A stretch of DNA of 50,005 nucleotides, taken from assembly GCF_000143415.4 (NCBI RefSeq), contig NW_003314417.1, positions 98,254-148,258 of the forward strand, in the 5' to 3' direction. Position numbers and translations under genes: made by a program. This document shows positions 11,546-23,600 of this stretch, piece after piece. The stretch is from Selaginella moellendorffii (Eukaryota > Streptophyta > Lycopodiopsida > Selaginellales > Selaginellaceae). Position 1 is the first letter of the stretch. Each line of letters opens with the position of its first letter. Under the pieces are notes generated by a model. The model was given only the letters and a program-made list of their open reading frames with translations. It did not search any database and was not told the origin of the DNA.

Positions 11546-11562
11546 TCCCAGCAAAGCTGGGA
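11546..11562 (+). mobile_element. Degenerate Helitron-like hairpin
   Basis: The palindrome CCCAGC-AAA-GCTGGG is preceded by the same approach sequence as the other termini, but it is followed by ACTTGTGCC with no CTRR. It is therefore a decayed or internal copy of the terminal hairpin rather than a clean end. Confidence 0.4.
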
Positions 11563-12239
11563 CTTGTGCCTTGGATGAGCGTGATTGAATATATTGCCAA
11601 TAGCAGCAATTTTAGCACGCAGGTTTTGTTTTAGATATCTCTATTGACCATGCATTCTAGGGTTGCTAGATCACAGGTTTCTGTGACAACTCATGTTAAT
11701 CACTACAAGTAGTCAGTGCCTTTCTCTTTGTTAGTCAATTATCAGATTCTTTGTTAATTTTTCTTTTTTCTCTCTTGGCAAGATTTCTGGAAATAGCATA
11801 ATCTAATATGCTTGTGGAAAATGAGTATCCTCTAAGGCAGGCTTGCTCAAGAATATTTAACATAACATCAGCATAACCAATGAAGCAGCACGAGCAGCCA
11901 GCACCAGAATACCAATGAATACCAATGAAATGTCCTTCAAGGTTAATATAATTACAGAATATGTATTAAAAAATCATGGTATAGAAAAGGCTCAACTTCT
12001 TCTTACAATCAGGTGTGCTTTGCCATACCTTCACTTTAAAAACTTTCAACATACCACCTATTAAATCTCATGCTTGAATATCTTATATGTATGTTTCTTA
12101 ACTTTTCAAATATAAAGAAACAATAGAAATGAAAAGCCGAATAAGGAACTTTTCCAAATTACTAAACAACTGAAATGTATATGACACTCCCAGCTTCACT
12201 TCTGAGACTGAGATTTCTCTTTTTTCATATTATCAACAA

Positions 12240-12810
12240 AAGTATATACAGATTTATATGACTATTAATACAATCATCAATGATTAAACATATTTTGATT
12301 TCAATTGGCTCAGATGTAGTCTAAGATTTATGTAATATCATAAATTTTCTAACATTTTTTTTTACATTGCAATAATACATGACAAAAATAATAAGGTATA
12401 AATATCATTGAGACAACATTAGTACAAGAACCATTTAAAGAAATGTGATTCACCATCAATTGAAATTTAATTATATTAAATCTATGTATATACCATTTAT
12501 GAATTTTCTGGTATATTATATTTTTAGAATAAAGAAAAAGATTATATATCATCAATACCTCAGTATAGAGTAAAACCTTAACATTCATTTATCATTATAA
12601 AATTTCAGCCTTTATAATATTGTAATAAAGCTTTAATTTTAAACATAAATCCATGAAAATAGAGACATAATAACTTATTTTACATAGCATTCTCTCTATA
12701 TAAAGAACACATACAGAAATAATGCTAATGATATATAGTAGAATACTTCTCATGTTAAATATTACTCTCAAAATGTAAGAAAATAAGTATTAGGAAAAAT
12801 GGAATATCAA
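12240..12810. repeat. AT-rich dispersed repeat, second type, copy 2
   Basis: Direct-orientation copy of 1190-1760, recognised from the shared blocks TTGAGACAACATTAG, AATGTGATTCACC and TATCATCAATACC and from similar spacing. It lies upstream of the Helitron-like terminus at 13371-13398, suggesting that this repeat is internal sequence of that family. Confidence 0.65.
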
Positions 12811-13371
12811 AGATAAATATGTAAAATTTTAAAAGTTTTCTAAAAAAATATAACACATAAAGGTAATTTCTATCACTTAGTATCATGCAATTCCAGAACT
12901 TTCAGTCTAAAGAGATGGAAAATGAAACTCCATAAAAATGGTTATATTTTTTAATTTTATAAGATGTATATACTTTAAGTGAGTTTTGGATCTTTATTTT
13001 TGAAATCATTATATTTTAGTGTACTTAAGAACCACATTTTTTATTAAGAGGAAAAATTGTAGATCAATTATATGAAGATTTCAAATAAAAAAAATAGTTA
13101 CCAAGCCTCAATATCTAATTCACTCATCTGGCCATGGAATCCCACAGTGAAAAATTCCATCACTCAGCACTCAGAGTTTTATATGTTATATTATGTTATG
13201 AGTTAAATTTATTATATTATTTATTATGTTATATTTGTAGAAGGGATTTTGAATATAAATATTATATTATGTTATATTAACTATGTATGTTATAATTATG
13301 ATTATATTAAAAATTATAATTATGATTTCAACTTTTTGAAATACTAAAACATCAAGAATAAACACAATGCT

Positions 13372-13398
13372 CCCAGCGTAGCTGGGTCTTTTGCTAGT
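13372..13398 (+). mobile_element. Helitron-like 3' terminus
   Basis: CCCAGC-GTA-GCTGGG (13372-13386) is followed by TCTTTTG and CTAG (13394-13397), then T. Structure and spacing match the terminus at 3795-3820. Similarity between the two sites continues weakly past CTAG (TACTC then TTATTTAAA), which is unexpected for a clean insertion boundary and lowers confidence. Confidence 0.55.
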
Positions 13399-13750
13399 AC
13401 TCCCTTATTTAAAAGTGCTATTGACATATGGCATTTGGCATCTTTTATTCCATTTTAAGAATATTCAATTTTATTTATGGTGGATGCTTCCAATTGGATA
13501 GACTAGATTTATGACTTTCCAAAAGGTCTCGTGGTTTCCAATGGTTGTCGTATGCAGTCTTGGATGCTACTGGAACAGTGACAGAGAAATGGAGGCAAGA
13601 CCCGACAGCTACGTTGTGGATAGATTTGTAAATGAGAAAGCAAGCCATATACTTTCAGCCAACATAGCCTGTTGGTGTGCCTTGAAATAGGAGGAGATTG
13701 CTTTTGTGAATGATCCCATCAAGCTCAAGAAAAAAATTCAAGAAAACAAC

Positions 13751-14112
13751 TCAAAGAAGAACTCCAGGAGCAGCCTCCAGCATCTCCTCCTCATGCAGTG
13801 ACACCACCACATCCAGCTCTTGACGTCGACACCAACAACATGCCACATCACTGTGAACACCACAGTTAAGAGCGTCTTGAGCAAGAGCGATGCCATGAGC
13901 CTGAGCTTCCACACTGGATCTTAAGCTCAGCATTTCTCCAGTTTGTTGACGAAATGCAGCATTTCCAGCCAATGCCACAGATGCCAATACCAATAGATTT
14001 TGTGAGGCTTTTCCACAACAAGTAGATGAGCATTTTCATGCGAGATAGAGTCCAGGCTATGATTAACGCTGTTGTCTACCAGCCCCTCAATGCGAAGCTC
14101 ACGAAGACCCAA
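13751..14112 (-). pseudogene. Unidentified minus-strand coding remnant
   Basis: Two overlapping minus-strand frames look coding: LRELRIEGLVDNSVNHSLDS with ISHENAHLLVVEKPHKI (13950-14112), and after a frame change VALAGNAAFRQQTGEMLSLR with VEAQAHGIALAQDALNCGVH and a Cys-rich VACCWCRR segment, ending in ELDVVVSLHEEEMLEAA (13751-13985). I do not recognise the family. The frame change and lack of a clean start suggest a broken copy. It is unusual here because composition and codon pattern are gene-like between two repeat regions. Positions 13400-13750 hold nothing I can identify. Confidence 0.4.
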
Positions 14113-14299
14113 AGCAACATATTTTCCAGCTCAAGAGGAGCATTTGAGATATAGCTTTCCAGGGAGCTGTATGCGTAGAGACTCAATGCACGAATGAGGA
14201 ACTCTCCAAGGAGAATATTATAGTACATGTGGTTTTCACCCTTTATTTTATGGTGATTTACTATAAAATAACCATGAAGTAGAACTTAAACTCTGTATA

Positions 14300-14440
14300 T
14301 GCCATGTGTCACATGCTATATGCCACATGCCACATGCCACATGTCTAAGGACAGTGAAGTAGAACTTAAGTTTTAAAGCCTTGGGCCACTAAATAAAAGA
14401 ATAGAGCTAAACTTCCTAAGTTTGCAGCTAAGGAGCAAAA
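14300..14440 (+). mobile_element. Gypsy-B-type LTR fragment
   Basis: The sequence with CCATGTGTCACATGC and short CCACATG tandem units, then AAGCCTTGGGCCACTAAA and GGAGCAAAA, parallels 17479-17600 in the split 5' LTR of gypsy B. It stops abruptly where an LARD-A-type LTR begins at 14441, so it is the host of that insertion. Confidence 0.55.
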
Positions 14441-15216
14441 TGTGAGACACAAAATCCCTAGGCCCCAAAGTGGAGCCGAAAGGGTGCCACATGGTAATGG
14501 CCGAAGTGAAAGCCAAATAAACATAATACGTTTGGATTAAAAGCTCCAACTTGAAAGGTTGAGAGCGGGAGTGGAACTCCCAACGAAGTGCTCGAAGAAC
14601 AAACACAAAGCAAGCAATAAGTGAGTCTCTAGAAAAGGGACACAAGAGGACCCAAGATGGAGTCCGAGATGGACCTGAGATGGAGTCCGAGATGGAATCC
14701 GAGATGGAGTCCGAGATGGAATCCAAGATGGAGTCTGAGAAGGACCTGAGATGGAGTCCAAAGTCAAGATTGAGACCGGGACTGAGACCAAGACTGGGAC
14801 CGAGACCGAAACCAAGACCGAGCCCAAGGCCAAGACCGAGCCCAAGCCCTAGTTTGAGTCTGAGTCCGAGTCCGAGTCCGAGTCCAAGTTCAAGTCTGAG
14901 GGGGTGAAAGCCCAAAGCGTTCGTCTTCCAGACCTTGGGGGGTTTGGTGAGCTCCAAAAGTATAGTAGGGGGAGGACTCCAGTAGAGCCAATTTGGCCAA
15001 GAAAGGCTAGTTTGTCCCAAGAAGGCTGTACCCAGGTGTTGATAACCACTGGGAAGTCCAAATCTAGAGTGAATACAGACCGACAAGCGGGGTAGTTTGG
15101 TGAAGTGTTCAAGAGCTGGCTCTAGTTCCCCTGGGAGATCGAATGGTCGATGCTCCCAGTCCAGGTGTGGATGGCACTACCTACTTGGATAGCTGGCGTG
15201 GCTCGACAGAACCTCG
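14441..15216 (+). mobile_element. LARD-A-type LTR, truncated 3' side
   Basis: It begins TGTGAGACACAAAATCCC exactly as the solo LTR at 32565 does and follows that LTR for about 776 bp, including a shorter GAGTCC/GAGACC array (14651-14900). It continues through TACTTGGATAGCTGGCGTGG and then stops matching at about 15216. The remaining LTR part is replaced by internal sequence in the opposite orientation, so this copy is rearranged. Open frames across the array are spurious. Confidence 0.8.
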
Positions 15217-16475
15217 CTTTAATGTTCGCACACAATTCTTCACCAAAGTTGCTCTTCTGGGAACACCTTTCCCACGACTTTAGTATGGCACATTCTGCCA
15301 CCCATGAGATACCCACTGTTCTCATACTTGAATCTTATGATCCTCCCCATCCTCCGTGGGGCATAACACACCTTAATCCAAATGCTTCCATCAGTCCTTT
15401 AGGACCATTTTTTGACTCCACTTAAGTCATTCAGCCTTTTGGACTTTTCCTAATCCCCCGACCTATAAGGTCTTACTGTTGAGGTGCTAACTCATTGCAA
15501 TACAATTTCTTGTATTCATGTCCTACTCACCAGGACGACCATTATAAGTGTTATTCCAACACTTGACTATTTTTCGATAATTGTGGGCTACTTTCGCCCG
15601 TTAGGACTATCCGTCCATATGATGAAAATATCGATTCATCCTCTAAGCACACCCCCAACTCCTAAGGTTGTTCCAGCATTTATTCAAGGTAGCCCGGCTA
15701 CCATTCCAAGGACTTATGTCCTCATCTGCTTTTGACCTCCCATGGTCATTAATTCTGGTCTCAAATTCATGAGTATCAGCCTCAACTTCATGAGGGTAAT
15801 CTTATGACTCCTTTATCGTTTTGGAGTCTCTATCTTCCTTATGATCCCAACTATAGTTGTGTACTACAACTATATTAGCTAGTTTGCTAAGTCAAATGCT
15901 CACTTGGATCACATCCTCAACTCAATTAGGAAAACCTTGCACTATTCCCAAGATCTCGAAGTCGTTCCATTATTGGCCCTTTTCTATCCACCACCTCACC
16001 TACAAGTTCACACCTGAATTGTAGTGGAGAGCCATGTCTTCTCGACTTGCTACTCCTCAAGGATATATCCACTCCTAGGACCTTCCAATGCCAACACTAG
16101 TGGTGATATACTTGAGCACCAATAAAAGTCAGACTAAGGAACAGCTCCGATACCAAGTTGTAAGCGACTAAATTTTCCATTCTACTTTAGTCACTTAACC
16201 ACACCTCCGACCATTTGGAGGAGTCTCACTCACAACCTCCATAAGTTCTATTTTGGACTTAGGGACTTGCTAGCCCCAAGAATGACATCCATGCTACTCA
16301 AACATTGAACTTGGTCCAAGTGCTCCATGTGTCTAATCCCATGACCGACACCCCAACGTACCACCGACGTATCAGCCCATTACGCTAAAGCCATGCCCAT
16401 TCACCTTGGTCACACCAGTGGTCTGACACCATCTCCATCATAGCCTTATTTCTCAAAGATTGGGCCATCCGTCCA
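15217..16475 (-). mobile_element. LARD-A internal part, PBS and LTR end (minus)
   Basis: Positions 15217-16158 match 23810-24740, the internal region of the intact LARD-A, in the same minus orientation. A primer-binding-site complement (GCTCCGATACCA, 16144-16155) matches the initiator tRNA-Met type TGGTATCGGAGC. An LTR edge, TGTAAGCGACTAAATTTTCC, starts at 16159 and runs to about 16475. It is joined head-to-head with the plus-strand LTR on its left. No protein is encoded. Confidence 0.75.
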
Positions 16476-17470
16476 TAGGGCCATGGACAGCCCTAGCACA
16501 AATTCTGGAACTTAATGCCCAAGGAGGCACGAAATAGAAAAGAGGATGATGGTGCCCTCAAGTAAAGAATTTCTTAGGATGGGGAAGTGGAGTTACACAA
16601 TATGTGCAATGCAAGGTGTCAGAGACACTTAGGCAATTGACTTCAAGGAGTCAAAAGTAAAAGTTCCAAAGTGCAAAGGTTATATAGATGGAAATTAAGA
16701 CTACTCGAGAAGGAGTCATGGGATTGAGATAGAGACGGTGTCTCTAACAGGAGACACCACAGGAGCTTCCACTTTCGCCAAATTGGAGCAATTGAGAATC
16801 CATCATTAGAAACACCTTGCTTTTCCCACAAATCGTTAGCCCTTAACACATTAGTGTTCTTAGCCTAACTTTGCCTTTTGGATTCTTTCTTATGGTTTCC
16901 ATGGCTCTTTTCTTAGCCATTAGTCTTTTGCTCCTATCTTTTGATAGTTGCACTCAACAACATAGGATTGTTACTTCCATTCTCAAGGTATCCTTTTGGT
17001 TCTATAGCAAAGACTTTGCTTGCCAAGTCTAGAGGGTGTTTACCCCTAGTGTGTTTCTTTAGCATTTTCTGCTATAGGCTTTATACATAGCCTAACTTAG
17101 TGACTCTCCCATGGGTCTCTTATAGAGACTACTTTCCTAGAACTCACTATGCCATTGCATGGACACAGTTTATTTCCCTTAGGTGCTAGTCATCTTGACC
17201 AAGCCACACCATCTTAAATAGTTCAAATCAACACTTTGAACCAAGAACTTCATTCCTTAGCCAACCAAGGACCTTGTCCTTATTTAGCCACAAAATCACC
17301 TAGTGATCCCATCTTGGCACCTTAACAGAGTTGCCAAGAGGTATTTGGTCTTCTAGACTTTCAAGTTCTTGACCATGACCCCGAGGGCATCCCCCACACT
17401 TGGTGGTGCACCCAAGCCAGCCCTTACGGCTAAGGGTCCATAACAATTGAGATTAAGTGTTTCTATCTCA
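16476..17470. mobile_element. Rearranged LARD-A internal sequence
   Basis: 16476-16740 is the reverse complement of about 20860-21135 (for example AGGGCCATGGACAGCCCTAG here against CTAGGGCTGCCCACGGCCCT there). 16750-17470 matches about 21155-21870 in direct orientation (CCATGGCTCTTTTCTTAGCC; GGGGGCATCCCCCACACTTG-like block). Two pieces of the same internal region thus lie side by side in opposite orientations. Non-coding. Confidence 0.7.
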
Positions 17471-18896
17471 CTGCCACTTGTCACATACCATGTGTCCAAA
17501 GGATAGTGGTGTGGAACCCAAGTTTCAAGGCCTTGGGCCATTGAACGAAGGAATAGTGCCAAACTCTTGAGAATAGAGCCAAGGAGCAATGGCACTGGAG
17601 TAGAGAATGACTCCCCATACAGCCCAAGGAGCGAAGGGATAGGAGCATGGAGTAACTTGGATCAATCCTAGAGCAACCAGCATCCCAATGCCAGGACTAG
17701 CACGCAAAACAAAGCCAAAAAAAGTCTGGCACTATTTCAGCATATCGGTGGTTTAACGCAAGGATATGGGTACTCCACCAGCTAGCATTATGTGGAATGT
17801 GGGCTTAGACCCAAGCTACATGCAGAACAAGGACAAGCACACAAGCGGGAATTAGACTATGCCTCAAGTTGGTCGGCCATGCCTGACCTACACACTATCC
17901 CTACTATACATTTGGAACCCCTTATAGCCCCCCCCTCTGTTGAGGACACATGCTTTGGGCCTTCACCCCAAGCCTCCCTTAGTATCAAGAGTTAGTTGTA
18001 AGGAACCAACTCCCCAAAGTGTCGTAAGCTAAAGGATCCCCGAAAGCATAACCGAAATGATAAAGAGTTCATCAGATGGGACCGAGTCTGAGATTGAGTC
18101 CAACATTGACTCCAAGACTGAGTTTGAGATAGAGTTTGGGATCAAGTCCAAGGCCGACTCCGAGACCAAGCTCGAGACTGAATTCGAGACTGAGTTCGAG
18201 ACAAAGTTCGAGATCCGAGATCGGGTTCGAGATCGGGTCCGAGGTCGAGTCCAGGGTCGAGTCAGAGATCGGGTCCAAGGTCAAGTCCGAGATCGAGTCT
18301 GAGACCGAGTCTGAGGTCGGGTCCGAGATCGAGTCTGAGATCGAGTCCAAGGCCGACTCCGAGACCGAGCTCGAGATTGAGTTCGAGACCGAGATCGAGA
18401 AAAAGTCTGAAATCGTCCGAGACCGAGTCCGAGGTCGAGTCCAGGGTCGAGTCCGAGATCAGGTCCAAGGTCAAGTCCGAGATCGAGTCCGAGACCAAGT
18501 CTGAGACCGAGTCCGAGACCGAGTCTGAGGTCGGGTCCGAGATCGAGTCCGAGATCGAGTCCGAGACCGAGTCCAAGAACTAATACAGGTCGAGGGATGA
18601 AAGCCCAAAGCATGTGTCTCCTAGGGGGGCTGCAAGGGGTTCCACAAGTATAGTAAGGATAGTGAGGTCCAGGAACCAATTTTGAAGGAACTCTCTAGTG
18701 ATGCTTCCAAACCGACTAGCCTTGGGTGGGAGTGAGCATGGACTCGGCTGGTGCCAGAGGGGCCACTCAAGGAAGTGCTCAAGAGCAGCTCCCACTCTCG
18801 GAAAGGAAACCAACTACGGTGTTCCCGGCTCATGTGGAGTGGTGCCCCATTTGAGTACCTTGCGGCTCATTGGTCCTCGCCTTCCTAAGGGCTTGG
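17471..18896 (+). mobile_element. Gypsy B 5' LTR, left part
   Basis: The block GGGCCTTCACCCCAAGCCTC followed by CTTAGTATCAAGAGTTAG and AAAGGATCCCCGAAAGC matches the 3' LTR at 35585-35750. The LTR continues through a large GAGTCC/GAGACC array (18060-18580) and a unique segment to 18896. Here LARD-A is inserted after CTTGG, and the LTR resumes at 28325/28330. The left boundary is approximate because no clear TG start was identified near 17470. Confidence 0.7.
18060..18580 (+). repeat. GAGTCC/GAGACC hexamer array in gypsy B LTR
   Basis: About 520 bp of imperfect hexamers (GAGTCC, GAGACC, GAGATC, GAGGTC). Because almost all units are six bases long, several frames on both strands stay open and give repetitive Glu-Ser, Arg-Asp-Arg or Leu-Gly 'proteins' that should not be taken as genes. 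The matching region of the 3' LTR (35709-35753) has lost nearly all of this array. Confidence 0.9.
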
Positions 18897-19965
18897 TGTA
18901 AGTGACTAATTTTTCCATTTTACTTTAGTCACTTAACCGCACCTCCGACCACTTGGAGGAGTTTCACTCACAACCTCCATAAGTCTTATTTTGGACTTGG
19001 GCTTACTAGCCTCGAGAATGGCATCCCCGCCACTCAACCTATGCACTTGGTCCAAGTGCTCAACGTGTCCGATCCCATGACCAACACCCCAAGGTACCAC
19101 CAACATATCAGCCTGTTACACTAAGGCCATGTCCATTCACCTTGGTCACAACGATGGTCTGACACCACCTACATCCCAGTCCCGTCACTCAAAGACTGGG
19201 CCATCCATCCACGAGTGATCATCCCAGATTCACTCCTTAGCATCCTTAGGATGCCCATAGACATGGGGATTAGCCTTCCCCAATATCTCCGTTCCAGTCC
19301 CCACCAAGTCCCTTTTCGTCCTCGGCCGTACTCGCCAACACTGCCACTAGATCAAGGCCCACGGGCCCGACCAATAAGTCCCACTGTCCTCTAGGACTTC
19401 CTCCCTGTGTGACCGTGTCCTTGGCCACCATACCAAAGGACTACTCCTCTTCCTTTCCACAGTTTGGGACTTTGGGATGACATTTCGGAACACCATGGCC
19501 CTACGCGGGCCTTGTGGGTACTCTCCCTGCCTTTCGCCTTTAGGTGCTCTAGCCATGAGCTTAGAGTAAGGTTCCATTGAGCCACACCAGGTATCTAAGT
19601 AGGTAGTGCCACCCACACTTGGACTGGGAGCATCGGCCAGACGATCTCCCGGGGGAACTAGAGTCGGCTCTTGAACACTTCACCAAGCTACCCTGCTTGT
19701 CGGTCCGTGTTCACTCTAGCCTTGGACTTCCCAGTGGTCAGCTCATCACCCAACACTGGGTGCAGCCTCTCTGGGCCAAACTAGCCTTTCCTAGCCAAAC
19801 TGGCTCCACTACAGTCCTCCCCCTCACTATACTTTTGGAGCTCACCAAACCCCCTAGGGTCTGGGAGACGAATGCTTTGGGCTTTCACCCTCTTAGACTC
19901 GAACTCAGACTCGGACTCGGACTCGGACTCGGCCTTGGCCTCGGCCTCGGTCTCAATCTCGGTCC

Positions 19966-20026
<61 letters not shown>

Positions 20027-20617
20027 AGTCTTGACTCGGACTCCATCTCGGGTCCTTCTCGGACTCTATCTCGGATTCCATCTTGGGTCCATCTCGGACT
20101 CCATCTCGGACTCCGTCTCGGTCCATCTCGGACTCCATCTCGGACTCCGTCTCGGTCCATCTCAGACTCCATCTCGGACTCCGTCTCGGTCCACCTCGGA
20201 CTTCGTCTCGGACTCCGTCTCGGTCCACCTCGGACTTCGTCTCGGACTCCATCTCGGACTCCGTCTCGGTCCACCTCGGACTCCATCTCAGACTCCATCT
20301 CGGGCTCCACTTCAGACTCCATCTCGGGTCCATCTCGGGCTCCACTTCGGGTCCATCTTGGACTCCACTTCGGGTCCATCTCGGACACTTCCATGCGTCA
20401 TGTGTTGGTCCTTTTGGGTCCCTTTTTGGAGCCTTGCTTATTGCTCGCTTCATGCTCGTTCCTTGAGCACTCTGTTGGGAGTTCCACTCCTGCTCTCAAC
20501 CTCTCAAGTCGGAGCCTTTTAGTCCAAACGTGTTACGCTCGTTTGGTTTTTGCTTTGGCCACTACCATGTGGCACCCTTTCGGCTCCACTTTGGGGCTTA
20601 GGGATTTGTGTCTCACA
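18897..20617 (-). repeat. LARD-A 3' LTR
   Basis: The LTR is 1721 bp, starting TGTAAGTGACTAATTTTTCC and ending GGGATTTGTGTCTCACA on the plus strand. It contains a hexamer array at about 19893-20390 (TCGGTCTCGGTC and CATCTCGGACTC units). Open frames of up to 381 codons that cross it are products of the array and end in LTR sequence. Confidence 0.85.
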
Positions 20618-23600
20618 AGTCCACCACCCATAGATGAAGTTCGAACAGTAAACCCTTTTTATAAAGTAACACCCACATGTATTACTGTTTCCATCCTTGG
20701 CCCCTGGCCAATATTTGTCTATGGTTTGACACTAAAGGTTCACCATGTCTTGTCCATCCTCTAAGGAGCATAGTCTCTCCAATATAGAGACTCATTCAAC
20801 CACTGGGGGTGGTTTGCTCCCTTTTATTGGTTCAGTTCTCGCTAAATCTGTTAGAGAGTCCCTCTCTAACTTAATTCCACTACTCATTCTCGAGTAGTCT
20901 CAGATTCCCATTATATAACCTTGCACTTTAGAACTTTTAATTTTGATTTCTCAAAGTCAATTTCCTAGGTGTCTCCGACACCTTACATTGCACATGGTGC
21001 AACTCCACTTCCCTATCCTAGGAAGTTTTTTACTTGAGGATACCATCATCCTCTCTCCGATATCATGCCACCTTTGACACTAAGTTTCAGTTATCATAAT
21101 TGGTGCTAGGGCTGCCCACGGCCCTATTATTTGGCTACCTTACCGCTCCCCCCTTTGGAGCATCTACTTCGCCAAATCGGAGCGGTTGGGAATCCACCCT
21201 TAGGGAAACTTTGCCTTTCCCACAATCCGTTAGCAACCAACACTTTAGTGTTCTCAGCCTAACTTTGCCATTTGGATTCTTTCCCAAGATTCCCATGGCT
21301 CTTTTCTTAGCCACTAGTCTTTTGCTTCTATCCTTGATTGTTGCACCCAGCAACATAGGATCACTACCTCCATTTTTGAGGTTTCCTTTCAGTTCCATAA
21401 TAAACACTTTGCTTTGCCAAGTCTAGAGGGTGTTCACCCCTAGTACGTCTCTTTAACATTTTCTGCTGTGGGCTCTATCCATGGCCCAACTTTTGAGATC
21501 CTCCCTTGGATCTCTTATAGAGACTACCTTCCTCGGACTTACTATGCCACAGCATTGACATAGCTCATTTCTCTTAGGTGTTCTTCCCACTTGGTCACCT
21601 TGACCAAGCCACACCATTATCAATAGTTCAAATCAACACTTTGAACTAGGAATCAGATTCCTTAACCCAAACAAAGACCTTGTCCTTGTTTAGTCACAAG
21701 ATCACCTGGTGATCTCATCTTGACCCCTTAATAGGTCTACCCATAGGAACTAGGTCTTCTAGACTCCTCCATGTTGTTGACTATGACCCCGGGGGCATCC
21801 CCCACACTTGGCGGTGCGCCCAAGCCAGCACTTCCGGCCAAAGATCCATAGCAACTGAGACTGGGTGTCCCCATCTCATTCACCACGTCCTTGGTGCCCT
21901 TTGCACCAAAGTGTTCAAATTAGATATGCCGAGCTTTCACTCTAAGCGATCTAACCGTGCATCACGACTCCGAGGCATCCCTCGCTTGGCAGTGTGCCCA
22001 AACCAGTCTCCTCACTGAGAGTCCATGACCACCGAAAAATGAGTGTCCTCATACTCCAAACCATCACCACACCCTAGTGATTTGGGACTCGAACCCAAGC
22101 ACTAGAGGGTCGGAACTCGAACCCAACCTCCGTATATGCATTTACGGATGGCATCACACCGGATGCCTGGCGTGACTCCCCACGCCGGTGCACCAACATG
22201 TACTTAAAGTGCGCTATAGATCACAGCTTAGGAACTTATTTCCTTCCCACTGCCAAGTCCTCTCGCTTGACAAGTCTGTGATCATGTATAGACTCCTCCA
22301 TACTCGGCCCCATGGCCTACCCTTTTTGAAGTTATCACCTTCAACTAGGGCATTTGTTCCCCCGACTTGCCAATCTCACTTGGCAAGTCCTCCGACCACT
22401 GTAACATGGTTCCTGCATAGTTCCTGAAAGTTCTTGGCCATCGACTTTTATTGAAAGCCCTCTCTTTGAACACTCGAGAATTACTTCCCTAACCTTGATA
22501 AGTTTGCCTCATGGCAAGCTTCAAGACCATGCTTCTGCTGTGCCACTCTGATTTTGTGCGTTTCATGAACCATTTACCCTTGGCCTTTCTAGGTACTAAG
22601 CTACCTAGAATCGTCTTTGGGAACCTTGAAGGAACTTTGTCCCTTAGCTTGCTAAGGCCTCCCTTTTCACAAGCTTTATAGTTGCCATATAGTTTAACAT
22701 GGACAATTCCATATTTTAGACTCTCCATGGCATCACGGTTGCTAGCAACAACATCCTCAAGCACCCTCTTGATTCTCCACTCCCAACTTGCATAACCACC
22801 GTTGGATATGCCCTTCAATTTCTATGGTTCAGTTCCATCCCAATACTACTTGCCTTTTGGCCCCATATGTTTCCTTTGGTTATTCTCCTCCAAACTAGGA
22901 GGATAGATTTGCACATTTTACTATGCCTTAGCAAGTATTCTTAGGGATGAACCTACCCAATAGCCTAGGGAGTGGTTCCTCAATTTTGGGCATGCTCACC
23001 TTATAATCCCACACATTGGGATTAACGTTATTGCTTATGGGCTCTTATATGCCCATCACTAGCCTTGCCAAAATTCCATTTTTGGCTTTGTCCAATTCGG
23101 GTAGACAGTCTTCTCCTGTCTCCACAACCTTGGACATTTGGATAACACCTACCATCCATCATTCGCTATGGACTTAGTCCCTTAGGCCTTATCTATTGCC
23201 CTTGCGACACGAAACACCACCTCCTGGTGTTCTAGAGTTTTTGGGTGTCCTAATGATGGCCTCCTGACAATGAGTATTCTCGTTTACGACATTGACTTAC
23301 TATATCGCAACATAAGCAGTTTATCCCCCGTACTCCTCCACACAAAATGTTATTCCTAACTACTGTTCTGATCAGCATACGGAAGCTCAAAGAAATATGA
23401 CAGCGTTGCTTCCTTGAAGCCTTCCTTATATCATTAAGAGGTCTTGGGTAGCTACCTTCTACCCATTTAATCAATTATCTTGCGCCTCTTGCTTAGTTGC
23501 CCCATAGTTATCAAGTCCTACAACTCATTGCTTGGTGCTTCCACACCTCCATCATTATCTGGGTCACCACACTCCAACCGCATGCCTTCCAGCTTAGGCC

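Larger units (their letters stand above)
9180..13370. repeat. AT-rich decayed repeat region
   Basis: Nearly 4.2 kb of AT-rich sequence without convincing coding regions. A motif of the form AATGTACATGACACTCCCAGC recurs at about 10757, 11531 and 12172 (partly changed), each copy resembling the approach to the hairpin terminus at 13371. A short block ATTAGATGGTAGAATA repeats near 9783 and 9892. These are probably several nested, truncated, non-autonomous elements. No transposase, Rep or helicase frame was seen. Confidence 0.65.

Noticed and set aside
3816-13397. One proven gene-capturing Helitron from 3820 to 13397
   Set aside because: It is attractive, but no 5' TC terminus or second copy is visible and homology continues past CTAG, so it is kept only as a hypothesis.
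14651-14900. CRISPR-like or satellite array
   Set aside because: There are no spacers. Units are contiguous hexamers inside an LTR, and the genome is eukaryotic.
14373-15086. Minus-strand frame of 237 codons
   Set aside because: It runs through the LTR array at 14651-14900 and its composition is repetitive.
19619-20764. Long open frame of 381 codons
   Set aside because: It starts in LTR sequence, crosses the hexamer array and ends in LTR sequence. The protein is a low-complexity Leu-Gly and Ser repeat, and neighbouring frames on both strands are equally open.
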